Assembly (NCBI GenBank): GCA_964612855.1
Contig: CAZTDR010000018.1
Location: 1 to 40,319 of the forward strand
DNA from: DATIJJ01 sp964612855
Lineage (GTDB): Bacteria > Pseudomonadota > Gammaproteobacteria > DSM-16500
Length of the DNA: 40,319 nucleotides
Reading direction: 5' to 3'
Shown here: positions 5,707 to 13,491 of the stretch, piece by piece
Layout of the letters: every line of letters begins with the position of its first letter
Position numbering within the stretch: the stretch's first letter is position 1
Translations under genes and position numbers: made by a program
The notes under the pieces: generated by a model
Seen by the model: the letters and a program-made list of their open reading frames with translations, nothing else
What the model was told of the DNA's origin: nothing
The model's database searches: none

Positions 5707-6226
5707 TTTCGGTTTTTCCTTTGTGAATAAGTCCTATTGCTATATTTAAAAACATCATTTTAATGATTTTTTCATATTCCTGGTCTGTATTTTCGCCAAG
5801 CTCAGCTCTGATTAAATTATCTCCAATTCGGCTTAGTTCGTTAAATGATAGAGACATCAAGCGTCCACTTTCTCTCAGATTGTTAGCTTCTGTCATAAAA
5901 TCAACGGCAATTTTTATTGCTATTGTGCGCATCATTCCTAGTGTTGTGGTTTCGTTAATTTCTGTCATTGACAAAGTTATTTGACTGCTTAAATAAGCGG
6001 ATTGTATTGCTGCGTCTGCTTTCTCGGCTCCAAATTGTTCTTTTTTAGTTGCAAGTTCAAAGATTTGGTCACTATATAAATTTCTGTTACCAATAATTTC
6101 TTCTGTTAAATCTTTTGCGTATATTAAATAATTTACCGCCTTTTCTTCTATGATACTCATGCTTGCAGCACGGTATTCCGTGTTGTCCATTTTTCTTGCT
6201 AACCAGTTTTGTAATGTTTTGTTCAT
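5687..6226 (-). CDS. Hypothetical protein, 179 aa
   Basis: ATG 6226 is preceded by CGGAGATTAAAGAA, the same leader as the gene at 6627. The frame is open further upstream to 6322, but without a ribosome site. It looks all-helical, beginning MNKTLQNWLARKMDNTEYRA, with LLxxA-type repeats through the middle and ending KGKTENVSINA. No family recognised. It overlaps csrA by 20 bases, implying translational coupling. Confidence 0.72.
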   Translation of the reverse strand: MNKTLQNWLARKMDNTEYRAASMSIIEEKAVNYLIYAKDLTEEIIGNRNLYSDQIFELATKKEQFGAEKADAAIQSAYLSSQITLSMTEINETTTLGMMRTIAIKIAVDFMTEANNLRESGRLMSLSFNELSRIGDNLIRAELGENTDQEYEKIIKMMFLNIAIGLIHKGKTENVSINA

Positions 6227-6245
6227 TTCTTTAATCTCCGTATTT
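6222..6245 (-). repeat. Duplicated translation-initiation leader (copy 2)
   Basis: Identical 24-base copy of 6623-6646. Similar but imperfect versions precede the starts at 6458 and 6881. Confidence 0.75.
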
Positions 6246-6254
6246 GTTGCTGCG

Positions 6255-6458
6255 TTATAGTGATATTTCTTCCATTCTTGGCTGCCCTGTATTTGTTTCA
6301 TAAAATGCCATGGCTGTTTCATCCTTATCTAGGGTTATTTCCATCTTACCTATGTGGCGTCTTACCTTGTTTCCAAGAACAGCCTTATTGCTTGCCGTCA
6401 CTTCAAAGAAGTGCGGACGGCTTCTTGTGTCTGTAACTAAAACTCTTGCTTCTATCAT
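6255..6458 (-). CDS. Hypothetical protein, 67 aa
   Basis: ATG 6458 is chosen because it follows AAAAGGAGATTAAGAAG. A GTG at 6494 would add 12 residues. Sequence MIEARVLVTDTRSRPHFFEV followed by KVRRHIGKMEITLDKDET looks like a small beta protein. No family recognised. Confidence 0.65.
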   Translation of the reverse strand: MIEARVLVTDTRSRPHFFEVTASNKAVLGNKVRRHIGKMEITLDKDETAMAFYETNTGQPRMEEISL

Positions 6459-6462
6459 CTTC

Positions 6463-6627
6463 TTAATCTCCTTTTCCGTCAATTTTATATCCACATTGCT
6501 TATATAATGCTATAAGCTTTTTTACGATATTATCCTTTGATTCCATTGCTATTAATCTATCAGCTGCGTTTGCGCTTATGTAGCTCTCTGCTTGCTTTAT
6601 AATTTCTTTTGTACAAATAGTTTTCAT
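6463..6627 (-). CDS. Hypothetical protein, 54 aa
   Basis: ATG 6627 follows CGGAGATTAAAGAA, the duplicated leader of this operon. The protein is helical (MKTICTKEIIKQAESYISAN) with a C-terminal YKQCGYKIDGKGD. Its last codons provide the GGAG ribosome site of the next gene. Too short for most gene callers, but well supported by leader and spacing. Confidence 0.68.
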   Translation of the reverse strand: MKTICTKEIIKQAESYISANAADRLIAMESKDNIVKKLIALYKQCGYKIDGKGD

Positions 6628-6646
6628 TTCTTTAATCTCCGTATTT
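6623..6646 (-). repeat. Duplicated translation-initiation leader (copy 1)
   Basis: The 24-base sequence ending in the start codon of the gene at 6627 recurs without change at 6222-6245, ahead of the gene at 6226. On the coding strand it reads AAATACGGAGATTAAAGAAA and then the ATG. It holds the Shine-Dalgarno and an ACGGA motif of the type CsrA binds. Confidence 0.75.
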
Positions 6647-6653
6647 TTTTAAA

Positions 6654-6881
6654 TTAAATCATGCCTAATTTTTTAGCGGCTATCCTTGCTACTCTCTGAC
6701 AGTAATCCTCGAAAGATTCGCCGCAGCTTAATAAGCCTGAGTTAACTATTATTTTTGCAACTAAATAAGACTCTGTTTCGACGGCTTCCTCGATTGACTC
6801 AATAAAGCAGCCATCTATATCTAAATAACCTAGGATTGTGGTTGGTTCTGATTTGTTTACGTTGTACTCAAATGTTTTCAT
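6654..6881 (-). CDS. Hypothetical protein, first gene of the csrA operon
   Basis: 75 residues. The start has ATGGAGATTAAGAG upstream, about 50 bases from a near-consensus promoter. MKTFEYNVNKSEPTTILGYL, then an acidic helix IEEAVETESYLVAKI and a C-terminal basic helix (RVARIAAKKLGMI). No family recognised. Confidence 0.68.
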   Translation of the reverse strand: MKTFEYNVNKSEPTTILGYLDIDGCFIESIEEAVETESYLVAKIIVNSGLLSCGESFEDYCQRVARIAAKKLGMI

Positions 6882-6929
6882 CTCTTAATCTCCATATTTT
6901 GCTGCCGAACTACTCAACAACATAATCAC

Positions 6930-6958
6930 ATTATAGTTGACTTTGTTTTTAGCGTCAA
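6930..6958 (-). promoter_or_regulatory. Sigma-70 promoter of the csrA operon
   Basis: On the minus strand TTGACG (6958-6953), a 17-base spacer and a perfect TATAAT (6935-6930). It lies about 50 bases before the first gene. TTGAC and GTCAA within it form an inverted pair that could be an operator. This is the strongest single promoter match in the window. Confidence 0.85.
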
Positions 6959-7020
6959 GCACTTTATGCAAATATTTTTAGATAATTTTGTAACAGGATT
7001 GTAACAATAAAATCTGGCAT

Positions 7021-7057
7021 TGGCAGTGGCATTAACCGTCTGATCGTGCCACTGCCA
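7021..7057. repeat. 11-bp perfect inverted repeat
   Basis: TGGCAGTGGCA pairs with TGCCACTGCCA across 15 bases. It is a strong GC-rich stem between divergent operons. No T-run follows on either strand, so it is not an obvious terminator. Confidence 0.75.
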
Positions 7058-7300
7058 CAACTAAAGGTTGGCATCATCTGGTACGATGCCAACTATGCCA
7101 ACACGATGCCAACCCTTGCGGTTACTGGATTCTCTCGATGATGCCAACTTTTGATTGGGGTGCGAAATTACTTCAATCACTCTAATGACTCTAATCAAAA
7201 TTAAATCACGGCTAAGGTCACGGCTAAGGTCATAAATCACATATGACTCATAAGTGGTATGTGCGGATTTTGCATATGTTCTATTTTGGAACATGTGATT

Positions 7301-7334
7301 ATCGCAATTGCGATAATATTTTTCGCAATTGCGA
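7301..7334. repeat. Two tandem TCGCAATTGCGA palindromes
   Basis: ATCGCAATTGCGAT (7301-7314) and TCGCAATTGCGA (7323-7334) are perfect palindromes, 21 bases centre to centre, about two helical turns. They sit 36 bases upstream of the late -35 box, a natural place for an activator or repressor dimer pair. Confidence 0.75.
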
Positions 7335-7369
7335 TGATTATTGAGCGCGAATATCATTAGATTTTTAGG

Positions 7370-7399
7370 TTGTCAACATTAATGATTTTATGTTATATT
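7370..7399 (+). promoter_or_regulatory. Candidate late promoter
   Basis: TTGTCA (7370-7375), then TTATAT (7393-7398) after 17 bases or TATATT after 18. It stands about 30 bases before the first late gene. The -35 region TTGTCAACA resembles the operator core TTGTTGACAA of the early promoters, read on the other strand, with one mismatch. Confidence 0.6.
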
Positions 7400-7427
7400 G
7401 AATAAATATTAACTTTTTGGCGTTAAA

Positions 7428-7655
7428 ATGTTTAAAAATTGCGATAATTGTCACGGAAAAGGGATTATTTTTGATTCAATTGCGAATAAAAGGAGTTTTT
7501 GCAATAAATGCGGGTCACTTGGAATTTTAGCTGATAGAGCGCATGACGCTTTTAATGTATATAACGAAAACAATCCCGCCCCAGCGCCCGTTTTTACATT
7601 TGCGCCAGCAAAAGAAAAACGCACTTACACCCGAAAAAATATTGGTAATAAATAA
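7428..7655 (+). CDS. DnaJ-type zinc-finger mini-protein
   Basis: 75 residues. CDNCHGKGIIFD and CNKCGSLGIL (residues about 5-35) are two CxxCxGxG-type repeats as in the DnaJ cysteine-rich domain, enough for one zinc site. The rest is Pro/Ala-rich with a basic end (KEKRTYTRKNIGNK). It is the first gene of the late operon and overlaps the small terminase start by 1 base. No strong Shine-Dalgarno. Role unknown. Confidence 0.72.
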   Translation: MFKNCDNCHGKGIIFDSIANKRSFCNKCGSLGILADRAHDAFNVYNENNPAPAPVFTFAPAKEKRTYTRKNIGNK

Positions 7656-8128
7656 TGGCAACACCCAGAAAACCTGCGCATTTAAAAGAAAAGGTTGGTA
7701 GAAAGTCAACTTATACAGCTGAATTAGCAGCCAAGGTATTGCATCAAGTTGCAACAAACCCATCTGGTTTACGTAAAATGTATCGCGAAATTGACTGGTT
7801 TCCTGAGCCTACCGTTATTTACTCTTGGCGCTATATGTTCCCAGAATTCCGCCAACAATATGCGGATGCATATAAATTTAAAGCAGAAATAATGGCTGAA
7901 GAAATAATTGAAATAGCTGACGATACATCAAATGACTATGTTTTAAATGATAAAGGTGAGAAGGTTTTCTGTACAGAAAATTATCAACAGAGACGATTAA
8001 GAACTGAAAATAGACGCTTTGTCGCGTCAAAGTTAGTAAAGGCTTATGCTGACAAGATAGAACAAAACGTAAACATAGTAACTTTTGAAGATGCAATAAA
8101 AAAAATGCACGGGAAGATTAAGGGATAA
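7655..8128 (+). CDS. terS: Terminase small subunit
   Basis: 157 residues. N-terminal helix-turn-helix region (GRKSTYTAELAAKVLHQVAT ... PTVIYSWR), then FRQQYADAYKFKAEIMAEEI, an acidic EIADDTSNDY, and a C-terminal basic helix (RTENRRFVASKLVKAYADKI). This is the usual plan of terminase small subunits that recognise the packaging site and oligomerise. The large subunit lies two small genes downstream, as in P22-like modules. Confidence 0.85.
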   Translation: MATPRKPAHLKEKVGRKSTYTAELAAKVLHQVATNPSGLRKMYREIDWFPEPTVIYSWRYMFPEFRQQYADAYKFKAEIMAEEIIEIADDTSNDYVLNDKGEKVFCTENYQQRRLRTENRRFVASKLVKAYADKIEQNVNIVTFEDAIKKMHGKIKG

Positions 8129-8131
8129 AAT

Positions 8132-8332
8132 ATGCTCGAAAATTTTATGTTCAAACTTCTTTCAAGGGTAGAGTTTAATAGATTGCTGAGATTGCGGGAT
8201 GATTTAGCGCGCGAAGAGGATACTGCGCGCGGAATTACTTCTGACCAGCTACATGAAAATAGCGTGTTTGAAACTTTGCTGAATCAGCAGTGTAATCAAT
8301 TGCTCGCGATTATTGAAAGCAAGGGACTGTAG
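8132..8332 (+). CDS. Hypothetical protein, 66 aa
   Basis: Helical, charged protein (MLENFMFKLLSRVEFNRLLR) lying between the terminase genes. AAGGGATAAAAT stands before the ATG. No family recognised. The position makes a packaging accessory possible but unproven. Confidence 0.65.
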   Translation: MLENFMFKLLSRVEFNRLLRLRDDLAREEDTARGITSDQLHENSVFETLLNQQCNQLLAIIESKGL

Positions 8333-8333
8333 A

Positions 8334-8630
8334 ATGATTAAAAAATTACTCAAATTTGTTTTTGCCAAAAAGTTAGTTGCCACATCTATACATAAGTGTG
8401 CCATAAGTCGCGAAAATAAAATGTGCACAAATTGCACTATTAATTATATGCTTGAAAATCCAGGCCGAAAAATTTATGTGTTTCTTTACGGATTTGGCGC
8501 TTTTGTTGTTTATTTTTCTGACAAGGATAACTGTTTTTATATTACCCACCCTGGTTATGAATCTGAAAAAGAGGAACGAGATTTATTTATTGATAACTTT
8601 TACCCATTCGGTGGGGTGATTTGTGATTAA
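8334..8630 (+). CDS. Hypothetical protein with cysteine cluster, 98 aa
   Basis: ATG 8334 follows AAGGGACTGTAGA. The first 40 residues hold four cysteines (HKCAISRENKMCTNCTINY and nearby), followed by a beta-rich half (KIYVFLYGFGAFVVYFSD). A small zinc-stabilised protein is possible. No family recognised. Confidence 0.62.
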   Translation: MIKKLLKFVFAKKLVATSIHKCAISRENKMCTNCTINYMLENPGRKIYVFLYGFGAFVVYFSDKDNCFYITHPGYESEKEERDLFIDNFYPFGGVICD

Positions 8631-8639
8631 AAATAAAAA

Positions 8640-10217
8640 ATGAAAGATTCCGAAACTCTTAAAGAGCTGGTGGAGCTAACAAGTAAATGTATTAAAGACT
8701 TTAACTTTTATGCAGAAAACTTCTTAAAGATTAGGACAAAAAAAGGTGACGTGTTGCCATTTGTTGTAAATCGTGCGCAGAAGTATATATTGGAAATGCG
8801 TAGACGTCAGCTTGAAGAAAAGGGCTACGTGCGTATGATGATAGTAAAAGGAAGGCAGCAGGGTGTATCTACGTTAATTGGTGGACTTGGTTATCGTAGC
8901 GCGGCCTTCAATCATGGGCATAGAACTTTTATACTTGCACATGAAGAAGAGGCAACTAGTAATCTTTTTGAGATGACAAAACGGTATCACGAGCTGATGG
9001 AGCCATACATGAAGCCGAAAACCAAGGCTTCGAACAAGATTGAATTGGTATTTAGCGAATTAGACAGCAGTTTTAAACTGGGAACGGCAAGAAATAAATC
9101 AACTGGCCGTTCACAAACTGTACAGTTCTTGCATGCCTCTGAAGCTGCATTTTATGCACATGCAGACGAGCATGCAAAGGGTGTTATGCAGACAGTGCCC
9201 TTATCTACTGGCACTGAAGTGTATATGGAATCTACGGCAAACGGTGTAGGTAACTGGTTCCACCAGATGTGGCAACAAGCGGAATCAGGCCAATCAGACT
9301 ATATTGCTGTGTTCTTGCCGTGGTTCTGGCAAGATGAATATGTTTATAATGTTCCAAGTGATTTTATTTTAGATGACAAAGAAAAGCATCTAAAGCAAAC
9401 TTACTTGCTATCGGACGCCCAGATTGCGTGGCGTCGAATGAAGATACGCGAATTAAGTGTAAGCGGATTTGATGGTGACAAGGCCTTTCAGCAAGAGTAC
9501 CCATGCTGCCCAACTGAAGCATTTAATAGTAATGTTAATGATATATTTATTCAATCAGACATTGTCAGTGAAGCTAGAAAGTCTCAGTGTGAAGCTGTTG
9601 GTCCATTGCTAATAGGTTGCGACCCAGCGCGATTTGGTGATGATAGAACAGCAATTATCAGTCGACAAGGTCGGGTAGTATCTGACTTAAAAACATATGT
9701 TAAATATGACACAATGCAAATTGCAGGTATTTTGCATAACAAGATTGTCGCGGAAAATCCAGCAAAGGTATTTGTGGATGTTGGTGGTCTGGGCGCTGGA
9801 GTCGTGGATAGGTTAAATGAGTTGGGTCATCGCGACATTGTTGTTGCCGTTAATTCCGCTGAGCGTGCATTGAATGATGACAGATACGCGAATAAGCGAG
9901 CCGAAATGTGGGCATTAGGTCGTGAGTGGCTGCTTGATAAACCTGTGCAGCTGCCTGATTCTGATGAGCTGCATGCTGACCTCTGCGGCTGTCGCTATAG
10001 CGTAGACTCAAAAGGCCGTCTAAAAATTGAAAGTAAATTAGAGCAGAAGAAGCGCGGAATTCGGTCTAGTGACACGGCAGATGCAATGCTACTAACGTAT
10101 GCGCTACCAGTATCCTATTTTGATGCACCTAAAAAAGGTGATGAGGATGTTGCAAAGTTAATCACCCGCAAATCACGCGTACTGAGAAATGCAAAAAATC
10201 AAGGTTATTTTATCTAA
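8640..10217 (+). CDS. terL: Terminase large subunit (ATPase-nuclease)
   Basis: 525 residues. The ATPase half shows Walker A KGRQQGVST (70-78), a Walker B-type strand VQFLHASE (161-168) with catalytic Glu168, and the coupling motif MESTANG (196-202). The RNase-H-like nuclease half has acids D328 (IGCDPARFGDD), D380 (VFVDVGG) and D478 or D481 (SSDTADAML). It drives DNA into the prohead through the portal and cuts the concatemer. The length is normal. The start has no strong Shine-Dalgarno. Confidence 0.95.
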   Translation: MKDSETLKELVELTSKCIKDFNFYAENFLKIRTKKGDVLPFVVNRAQKYILEMRRRQLEEKGYVRMMIVKGRQQGVSTLIGGLGYRSAAFNHGHRTFILAHEEEATSNLFEMTKRYHELMEPYMKPKTKASNKIELVFSELDSSFKLGTARNKSTGRSQTVQFLHASEAAFYAHADEHAKGVMQTVPLSTGTEVYMESTANGVGNWFHQMWQQAESGQSDYIAVFLPWFWQDEYVYNVPSDFILDDKEKHLKQTYLLSDAQIAWRRMKIRELSVSGFDGDKAFQQEYPCCPTEAFNSNVNDIFIQSDIVSEARKSQCEAVGPLLIGCDPARFGDDRTAIISRQGRVVSDLKTYVKYDTMQIAGILHNKIVAENPAKVFVDVGGLGAGVVDRLNELGHRDIVVAVNSAERALNDDRYANKRAEMWALGREWLLDKPVQLPDSDELHADLCGCRYSVDSKGRLKIESKLEQKKRGIRSSDTADAMLLTYALPVSYFDAPKKGDEDVAKLITRKSRVLRNAKNQGYFI

Positions 10218-10226
10218 GGATTTATA

Positions 10227-12503
10227 ATGGACGAGCAGAGTTACAAAAATATCACCCCCAGAGATTCGAGCAAGAAGAAAAAGAAAAATGATTTTACTGA
10301 TACCGTATTAATCAGCGACTCTGCGCAGGAAGGTTACAAAGAAGAGCTTGAGGAAATGCTTGAATGCATTAGACGTAACGAAGCCGCCAATTCAGAAAAC
10401 ATAACCCGTTTTCGAAACTTTCAGCGCATAGTTTTTAAAACAGCGCTTACAAATGACGATACCAGCGTTTTAAATGCACTTGGTCGCCCTAACATAGAAT
10501 TTAACATGTTAAACCCCATGGTTGATAGACTTGGGGGTGAGTTTAGCAAGCAAGAGCCCAGCATTTATGCGTCATCATCAAGCGGTGGCATTAGTGTTGA
10601 TGAGCAACAACTAGCTGCCGTCCAAGGTGCGCTATCCCATATAATATTTGAGTCATCAGAAAATAACACTCAATTGCAAGTTTATCTTGACCAGATAACT
10701 GGCGGTTGGAGTGTGTATAAAGTTACTGCGGATTACGAAAATGATATGTCTTTCGACATAACTCCTAAAATATCAAAAGTATATGACGCTACCCTGGTTG
10801 GGTTTGATGACATGGCCCGAGGGCGTACAAAATCAGATGCCGAATGGTGTTATGAGCTGTTCCCGATGACGCTAGAAAACTTTAAAAAGGAATATCCCAA
10901 TATTGATACGACGGGCATGCAGTTTTACGCTATGGGTAAAAACTTTAAATTTACATATGCCGTGGGCAAGTACAAAATAGTCATAGTGGCCGAATTTTAC
11001 AAAAAGAAGAAAGAAAAAACGACAATCTTAAGGCTGTCAAATAATCAGGTCGTAAAAGAGGATGATTATGAAGAAATGGTTGCTAGCTGGCAACAAATAG
11101 AGCAAGTGCCAGAAATCGTTGATAAGCGAGAAACGTTGCTACAGAAAGTGTACCGTTATAAATTCGCTGGCGACAAGATGATAGAGTACGAAAAAGATAC
11201 AATATCTCGCTACTTACCGCTTGTTTATGCAGACGGCAATAGTGTTTTCTTGCATGACAGCTCAGATTTTGGTCAGTTTACAAAACCCTACATGTTCCAC
11301 GCTTATGGTATGCAGCGGTTGATTAACTTGTCTGGGCAAACGATCGCAAATGACATTGAAAATATGACTATGCAAAAGCTTTTTATACCAAAAGAAGCTA
11401 TACCGAAAGAGGCAGATTATCAAGATTCGATTACTGACTATCAAAAATCAGATGTTATTGTTTATAACGCATTCATGCAAAATGACCCAGATAAGCCCGT
11501 GCCACCACCTCGCGAGGTTCAGCGCGTTGGTCTACCCCCTGAAGTTCCACAGACATTTAACTCTGGAATGCAAATGCTCCAGAATATAACGGGAAGTTAT
11601 GACGCGCAGCTAGGTGTCAACAATAACGATTTATCGGGCAAAGCAATCGTAGAAGGCGCAACGCAATCAAACGCTACCGCGATGCCATATGTTGTTAACA
11701 ACGTTCTGGCACTTAATCAGTGCGCGATTATCATTGCCGATATGCTACCTAAAATTACCAAAACGCCACGCACAATGCCGATTAGAACGAAAGAGGGCAA
11801 GAGTGAATTTATTCGCGTAAATGACCCAAGTGACCCCAATTCGATAAGTCTTGACTATGGCAGCAATGCAATTGGCGTGCGTGTTAAAGCGGGCGTAAAT
11901 TTCGAAATAGAGAAAAATCGCGCGCTAGAGCAGTTATTTAATCTCATGAAAGCGTTACCTACCTTTAATCAATTCATCTCCGAATCACCCGTTGGTGGCC
12001 CTATACTGCTTAAAAATATGTCATTTCATGGTGTGGATATTGTCACAGAAGAGTATGAAAAATGGCTTAAACAACAACAGCAACAGCCACCCAAGCCAGA
12101 CCCTGACCTAATGAATGCTCAGTCAAAACAGCAGGACTCGCAGGCAAGAATGTTAACGGCGCAAACAGAGCAAGCAAAAGTTCAATCTGATATACAAACG
12201 CAAGGGTATGAAACGGCAATAAAGGCCAAGCAGGTTGAAAACGAAACCATGGATAGCGGAACCAGAAGGATTGAGGCGCTCGCAACAATTGGCGAATCAA
12301 AGAATCAACTAGCAATAGAAGCAGTGAAAGTTGCAGCCGAAGATAAGAGAACCAAGCTAGAGATGGGTCTTGCCGTGGGGTCTGCTATGCGTGATGCCGC
12401 AGACCAGGAGCATAATCATCTAAAGGATATTTTAGAAATTCACAATAACGTTGTTAATGACAAAAATGAAGCAGAGCAGCAAAGTAAATCTGATTCAGAA
12501 TAA
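10227..12503 (+). CDS. P22-type portal protein
   Basis: 758 residues, near the 725 of P22 gp1. Early NPMVDRLGGEFSKQEPS, mid-protein DIENMTMQKLFIPKEAI, then a DLSGKAI region and a Gln-rich helical C-terminus (KWLKQQQQQPPKPDPD, then a long coiled region to about 740) that would form the barrel of P22-like portals. The dodecameric portal sits at one capsid vertex. AAGGATTTATA precedes the ATG, 9 bases after terL. Confidence 0.9.
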   Translation: MDEQSYKNITPRDSSKKKKKNDFTDTVLISDSAQEGYKEELEEMLECIRRNEAANSENITRFRNFQRIVFKTALTNDDTSVLNALGRPNIEFNMLNPMVDRLGGEFSKQEPSIYASSSSGGISVDEQQLAAVQGALSHIIFESSENNTQLQVYLDQITGGWSVYKVTADYENDMSFDITPKISKVYDATLVGFDDMARGRTKSDAEWCYELFPMTLENFKKEYPNIDTTGMQFYAMGKNFKFTYAVGKYKIVIVAEFYKKKKEKTTILRLSNNQVVKEDDYEEMVASWQQIEQVPEIVDKRETLLQKVYRYKFAGDKMIEYEKDTISRYLPLVYADGNSVFLHDSSDFGQFTKPYMFHAYGMQRLINLSGQTIANDIENMTMQKLFIPKEAIPKEADYQDSITDYQKSDVIVYNAFMQNDPDKPVPPPREVQRVGLPPEVPQTFNSGMQMLQNITGSYDAQLGVNNNDLSGKAIVEGATQSNATAMPYVVNNVLALNQCAIIIADMLPKITKTPRTMPIRTKEGKSEFIRVNDPSDPNSISLDYGSNAIGVRVKAGVNFEIEKNRALEQLFNLMKALPTFNQFISESPVGGPILLKNMSFHGVDIVTEEYEKWLKQQQQQPPKPDPDLMNAQSKQQDSQARMLTAQTEQAKVQSDIQTQGYETAIKAKQVENETMDSGTRRIEALATIGESKNQLAIEAVKVAAEDKRTKLEMGLAVGSAMRDAADQEHNHLKDILEIHNNVVNDKNEAEQQSKSDSE

Positions 12504-12521
12504 AATATTTATTAAAATGTG

Positions 12522-12549
12522 TTGCAATCTAAAAAAAACATGTTAATAT
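12522..12549 (+). promoter_or_regulatory. Possible internal late promoter before scaffold/coat
   Basis: TTGCAA and TAATAT separated by 16 bases in the AT-rich 160-base gap after the portal gene. A short palindrome GCATTTTTAAATGC (about 12562-12575) follows. It could boost scaffold and coat expression. The match is moderate. Confidence 0.4.
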
Positions 12550-12599
12550 CTAATTATTAAAGCATTTTTAAATGCGATTACTCTGCATAGAGGTTAAAC

Positions 12600-12653
12600 A
12601 TGCCGCACTTGAGCGTTAGACAGGCTAATACTTGGCTAGGTAAAGCTAAATAA
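12600..12653 (+). CDS. 17-codon mini-ORF ahead of the scaffold gene
   Basis: ATG 12600 has an excellent GAGGTTAAAC ribosome site. The product would be MPHLSVRQANTWLGKAK, ending 10 bases before the scaffold start. It may be a leader peptide that couples or tunes scaffold translation, or a true micro-protein. It is the only part of the 12504-12663 gap that looks translated. Confidence 0.4.
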   Translation: MPHLSVRQANTWLGKAK

Positions 12654-12663
12654 GGTTTCAAAC

Positions 12664-13440
12664 ATGACAGATAAATTGAACGAGAATACAGAATTAAGTA
12701 ATGATGCCGGTGCGGCAGAAGAAAATATTAACAACGTTACTCAGGATGAATCGCAGATTGAAGAAGGCCAGGATTCTGGCTCAGAATCATCTGATAAGTC
12801 TGAAAAAATGGTTCCACAATCCCAGGTAAACAAAATTGTTGCCAGGGAAAAACGAGAAGCAGAGCAGCGCGCAATTAAGGCCATGGAAGAGCGGCTAGAG
12901 CAGCAAAGACAATTAACTTTGCAGCAAAATGCCACAGCCCGTGACCCGAATGCGAAAGTTAATATGTCTGAAATGACGCAGGCTGATTTAGATCGCTTAA
13001 TAGATGAGCGGTCAGAGTTAAAGGCAAATGAAAAGGCAACACGAGCAGAGCTGTCGAGGTTTGCTGTTGAATTTCAGGCTAAGATTGACGCAGCAATTGA
13101 GAGCGATCCCGAATTTGCTGCAACATTGGAAGACTTGGAATTAACAAAATTCCCCAACTTGGCTTTTGTTGTTAATCGCATGGATAATGCAGCCGATGTC
13201 TTAAAGGACATTGCCAAAAATCCATATAAATTTGCTAATGTATTATCACTCCTCAATTCAGGTTCGGTAAAAATGGCTGAAAAAGAGATTCGCCGGTTAT
13301 CAGATTCAATAAAGCAGAATCAACAAGCGAAATCACAGCCTAAAAACCCCGCGCCCTTGTCACAAACGAAACCGTCAAACGCAATCACGGGCGGCGGTAA
13401 AAAATCGGTATCTGACCTTAGGCTTGATTATCGAGTCTAA
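12664..13440 (+). CDS. Capsid scaffolding protein
   Basis: 258 residues. An acidic, Asn/Glu-rich N-terminus (about 1-45) leads into a long charged helix (QSQVNKIVAREKREAEQRAI ... to about 130) and a basic C-terminal tail (SDLRLDYRV). Composition, length and place between portal and coat fit P22 gp8, whose C-terminal basic helix-turn-helix binds coat. The weak point is that scaffolds share little sequence. Confidence 0.82.
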   Translation: MTDKLNENTELSNDAGAAEENINNVTQDESQIEEGQDSGSESSDKSEKMVPQSQVNKIVAREKREAEQRAIKAMEERLEQQRQLTLQQNATARDPNAKVNMSEMTQADLDRLIDERSELKANEKATRAELSRFAVEFQAKIDAAIESDPEFAATLEDLELTKFPNLAFVVNRMDNAADVLKDIAKNPYKFANVLSLLNSGSVKMAEKEIRRLSDSIKQNQQAKSQPKNPAPLSQTKPSNAITGGGKKSVSDLRLDYRV

Positions 13441-13491
13441 CTTCTAATCCCATACTGCATGCCCAGAATTTAAAAATTTTGGAGCATTTCC

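Larger units (their letters stand above)
6960..7427. other. Repeat-packed intergenic region upstream of the terminase operon
   Basis: No convincing gene lies here. It contains an 11-bp perfect inverted repeat TGGCAGTGGCA/TGCCACTGCCA (7021-7057); five GATGCCAAC-type units (7067-7075 inverted; 7085, 7094, 7105 and 7140 direct, the second reading TATGCCAAC); a 9-bp tandem pair ACTCTAATG/C (7179-7196); a 12-bp tandem pair CACGGCTAAGGT (7207-7230); an inverted pair around 7273-7297; and two TCGCAATTGCGA palindromes (7302-7313, 7323-7334). Position beside the small terminase suits late control, a packaging (pac/cos) site or both. Confidence 0.8.

Noticed and set aside
7061..7357. 98-codon open frame on the minus strand
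   Set aside because: No ribosome site, and its sequence is made by the tandem repeats of the region (for example DLSRDLSRDL). It is better explained as non-coding repeat DNA.
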